A stretch of 15,700 bases of DNA, taken from assembly GCA_964398955.1 (NCBI GenBank), contig CAYNOZ010000036.1, forward strand, positions 1-15,700, read 5' to 3'. A program made the position numbers and the translations under genes. Position 1 is the first letter of the stretch, and the number at the start of each line of letters is the position of its first letter. Of this stretch, positions 15,045 to 15,700 are shown one piece after another. A model generated the notes under the pieces. That model ran no database searches. It worked only from the letters and a program-made list of their open reading frames with translations, and had not been told where the DNA came from. The DNA is from CAYNOZ01 sp964398955 (GTDB taxonomy: Archaea; Methanobacteriota_B; Thermococci; Thermococcales; CAYNOZ01).

Positions 15045-15354
15045 TTCAAACTCCTATTGTTTTATATGTTTTTTAGGTTTTTACTTTATTCGTTTTTGTT
15101 AGTTTTTTTCCTAACGTTTGGTCTTTATTTTTTGTGTTTTTGGGTTCGGGTTTTGTTTTGTGCTCTGTTTTTGGGTTAATTATTTAAGGAATTAAATCAC
15201 CATTTTATGTGTATAATTTACTATGTGAAATAGAGGGTGGCTAATAGTTAAATTTATGTAAGAATTTTTTTACAATTTTTAGTGAAAATAGTAACTTATT
15301 TTTTTATTGTTAATAATTGAACCACCCACAGTAAATTATAGTTTAGGTGATAAT
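15045..15354. other. Intergenic region between divergent operons
   Basis: A 310-nt spacer between the minus-strand exported trio and the molybdenum hydroxylase. Its left part (15045-15180) is extremely T/G-rich on the + strand with no gene. The right part holds the nested inverted repeat at 15212-15340 and a T-rich loop. No small gene or RNA is recognised. Confidence 0.6.
15212..15340 (+). repeat. Nested inverted repeat in the leader of the molybdenum hydroxylase gene
   Basis: TATAATTTACT (15212-15222) is the perfect complement of AGTAAATTATA (15330-15340). Inside it, GGGTGG (15235-15240) complements CCACCC (15322-15327) in the same pairing order. A smaller TGTAA/TTACA pair lies in the loop near 15258-15275. 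The outer right arm ends 4 nt before the AGGTGAT ribosome binding site. It could fold as a long leader RNA, act as paired protein sites, or be a small 129-bp element with inverted ends. Confidence 0.55.
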
Positions 15355-15700
15355 TTGTCTGAAGAAAATAAATGGGTAGGAAAAGCGGCAGAAAGAAAAG
15401 ATGAAGTAGAAAAGGTAACAGGAGAAGCTACATATACACAAGACATTGAAGTTCCAGGAATGCTTTATACTAGAATCGCTGTCAGCGATAAAGCCCATGC
15501 AAAAATTAAAGAAATAGATACATCAAAAGCAGAAGAAGTAGAAGGAGTAAGAGCAGTTGTAACAGGAAAAGATGCTCAATTTAAATACGGAAAATACGTG
15601 AAAGATAGAAATTTATTGGCAAGAGATAAGGTAAATTTCTTGGGAGAACCTATTGCTGCTGTTGCTGCTGATTCGGAAGAAATTGCTGAAAAAGCAGTTG
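15355..15700 (+). CDS. Molybdenum hydroxylase large subunit (xanthine dehydrogenase/aldehyde oxidase family), 5' part
   Basis: Only the first 115 residues are in the window. They match the a/b hammerhead domain that opens the molybdopterin-binding catalytic subunit of xanthine dehydrogenase, aldehyde oxidase and CO dehydrogenase-type enzymes: KVTGEATYTQDIEVPGMLY, EGVRAVVTGKD, then KVNFLGEPIAAVAADSEEIAEKAV. The protein starts directly in this domain, so it is the separate-subunit archaeal/bacterial form; FAD and 2Fe-2S subunits would be encoded elsewhere, perhaps downstream. The start is TTG at 15355 with a near-perfect AGGTGAT ribosome binding site 3 nt upstream. The purine-type permease and phosphorylase nearby make xanthine or hypoxanthine plausible, but the residues that set substrate are beyond the window edge. 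The leader holds a nested inverted repeat. Confidence 0.9.
   Translation, partial: MSEENKWVGKAAERKDEVEKVTGEATYTQDIEVPGMLYTRIAVSDKAHAKIKEIDTSKAEEVEGVRAVVTGKDAQFKYGKYVKDRNLLARDKVNFLGEPIAAVAADSEEIAEKAV

Noticed and set aside
15059..15070. ACATATAAAACA as TATA box of the 14145 operon
   Set aside because: It is about 20 nt from the ATG, so transcription would begin at or past the start codon and exclude the good AGGAG site.

Overview
The window looks like AT-rich DNA from a euryarchaeon. The photolyase is the class II type and resembles methanosarcinal enzymes. The 4466 gene looks like an archaeal family of unknown function. Ribosome binding sites are GGAG or GGTGAT-like with frequent GTG and TTG starts. 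Short U-runs look like archaeal terminators, and a phosphatase-like gene beside a flippase-like gene is a pairing I know from archaeal (often haloarchaeal) envelope loci. I cannot name the genus. No rRNA, tRNA, CRISPR array or transposase is visible. A run of exactly 100 N (13091-13190) is an assembly gap that cuts one gene.

Layout. 29-421 (-) RidA-type deaminase. 629-2527 (+) exported, C-terminally anchored M1 peptidase, overlapping 2514-2984 (+) HIT hydrolase. 2987-4369 (-) class II photolyase, tail to tail with the HIT gene. 4466-5116 (+) a probable DUF1122-like protein. 5189-5899 (+) purine-type nucleoside phosphorylase and 5925-7124 (+) MFS transporter, likely one operon. 7415-8728 (+) NCS2 xanthine/urate-type permease. 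8840-10721 (-) an alkaline-phosphatase-superfamily protein and a flippase-like membrane protein. These diverge from 10940-12993 (+), two translationally coupled GT4 glycosyltransferases. 12996-15044 (-) three exported or membrane proteins of unknown function, the last broken by the gap. 15355-end (+) is the start of a molybdenum hydroxylase catalytic subunit of the xanthine dehydrogenase family.

Functional themes. (1) Purine handling: the nucleoside phosphorylase, the xanthine-type permease and possibly the molybdenum hydroxylase could form a purine uptake and salvage or oxidation route, but they lie in separate transcription units. (2) Envelope: the phosphatase-like gene, the flippase-like gene and the two glycosyltransferases look like a glycolipid or lipid-linked glycan module. 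(3) An uncharacterised exported trio at 12996-15044.

The most unusual property is compositional. The + strand alternates between T/G-rich and A/C-rich blocks a few hundred bases to about 3 kb long. Several switches fall inside single intact genes (near 1900, 4910 and 11280) and the bias does not follow gene direction. The second is a nested inverted repeat (15212-15340) directly upstream of the molybdenum hydroxylase ribosome binding site.
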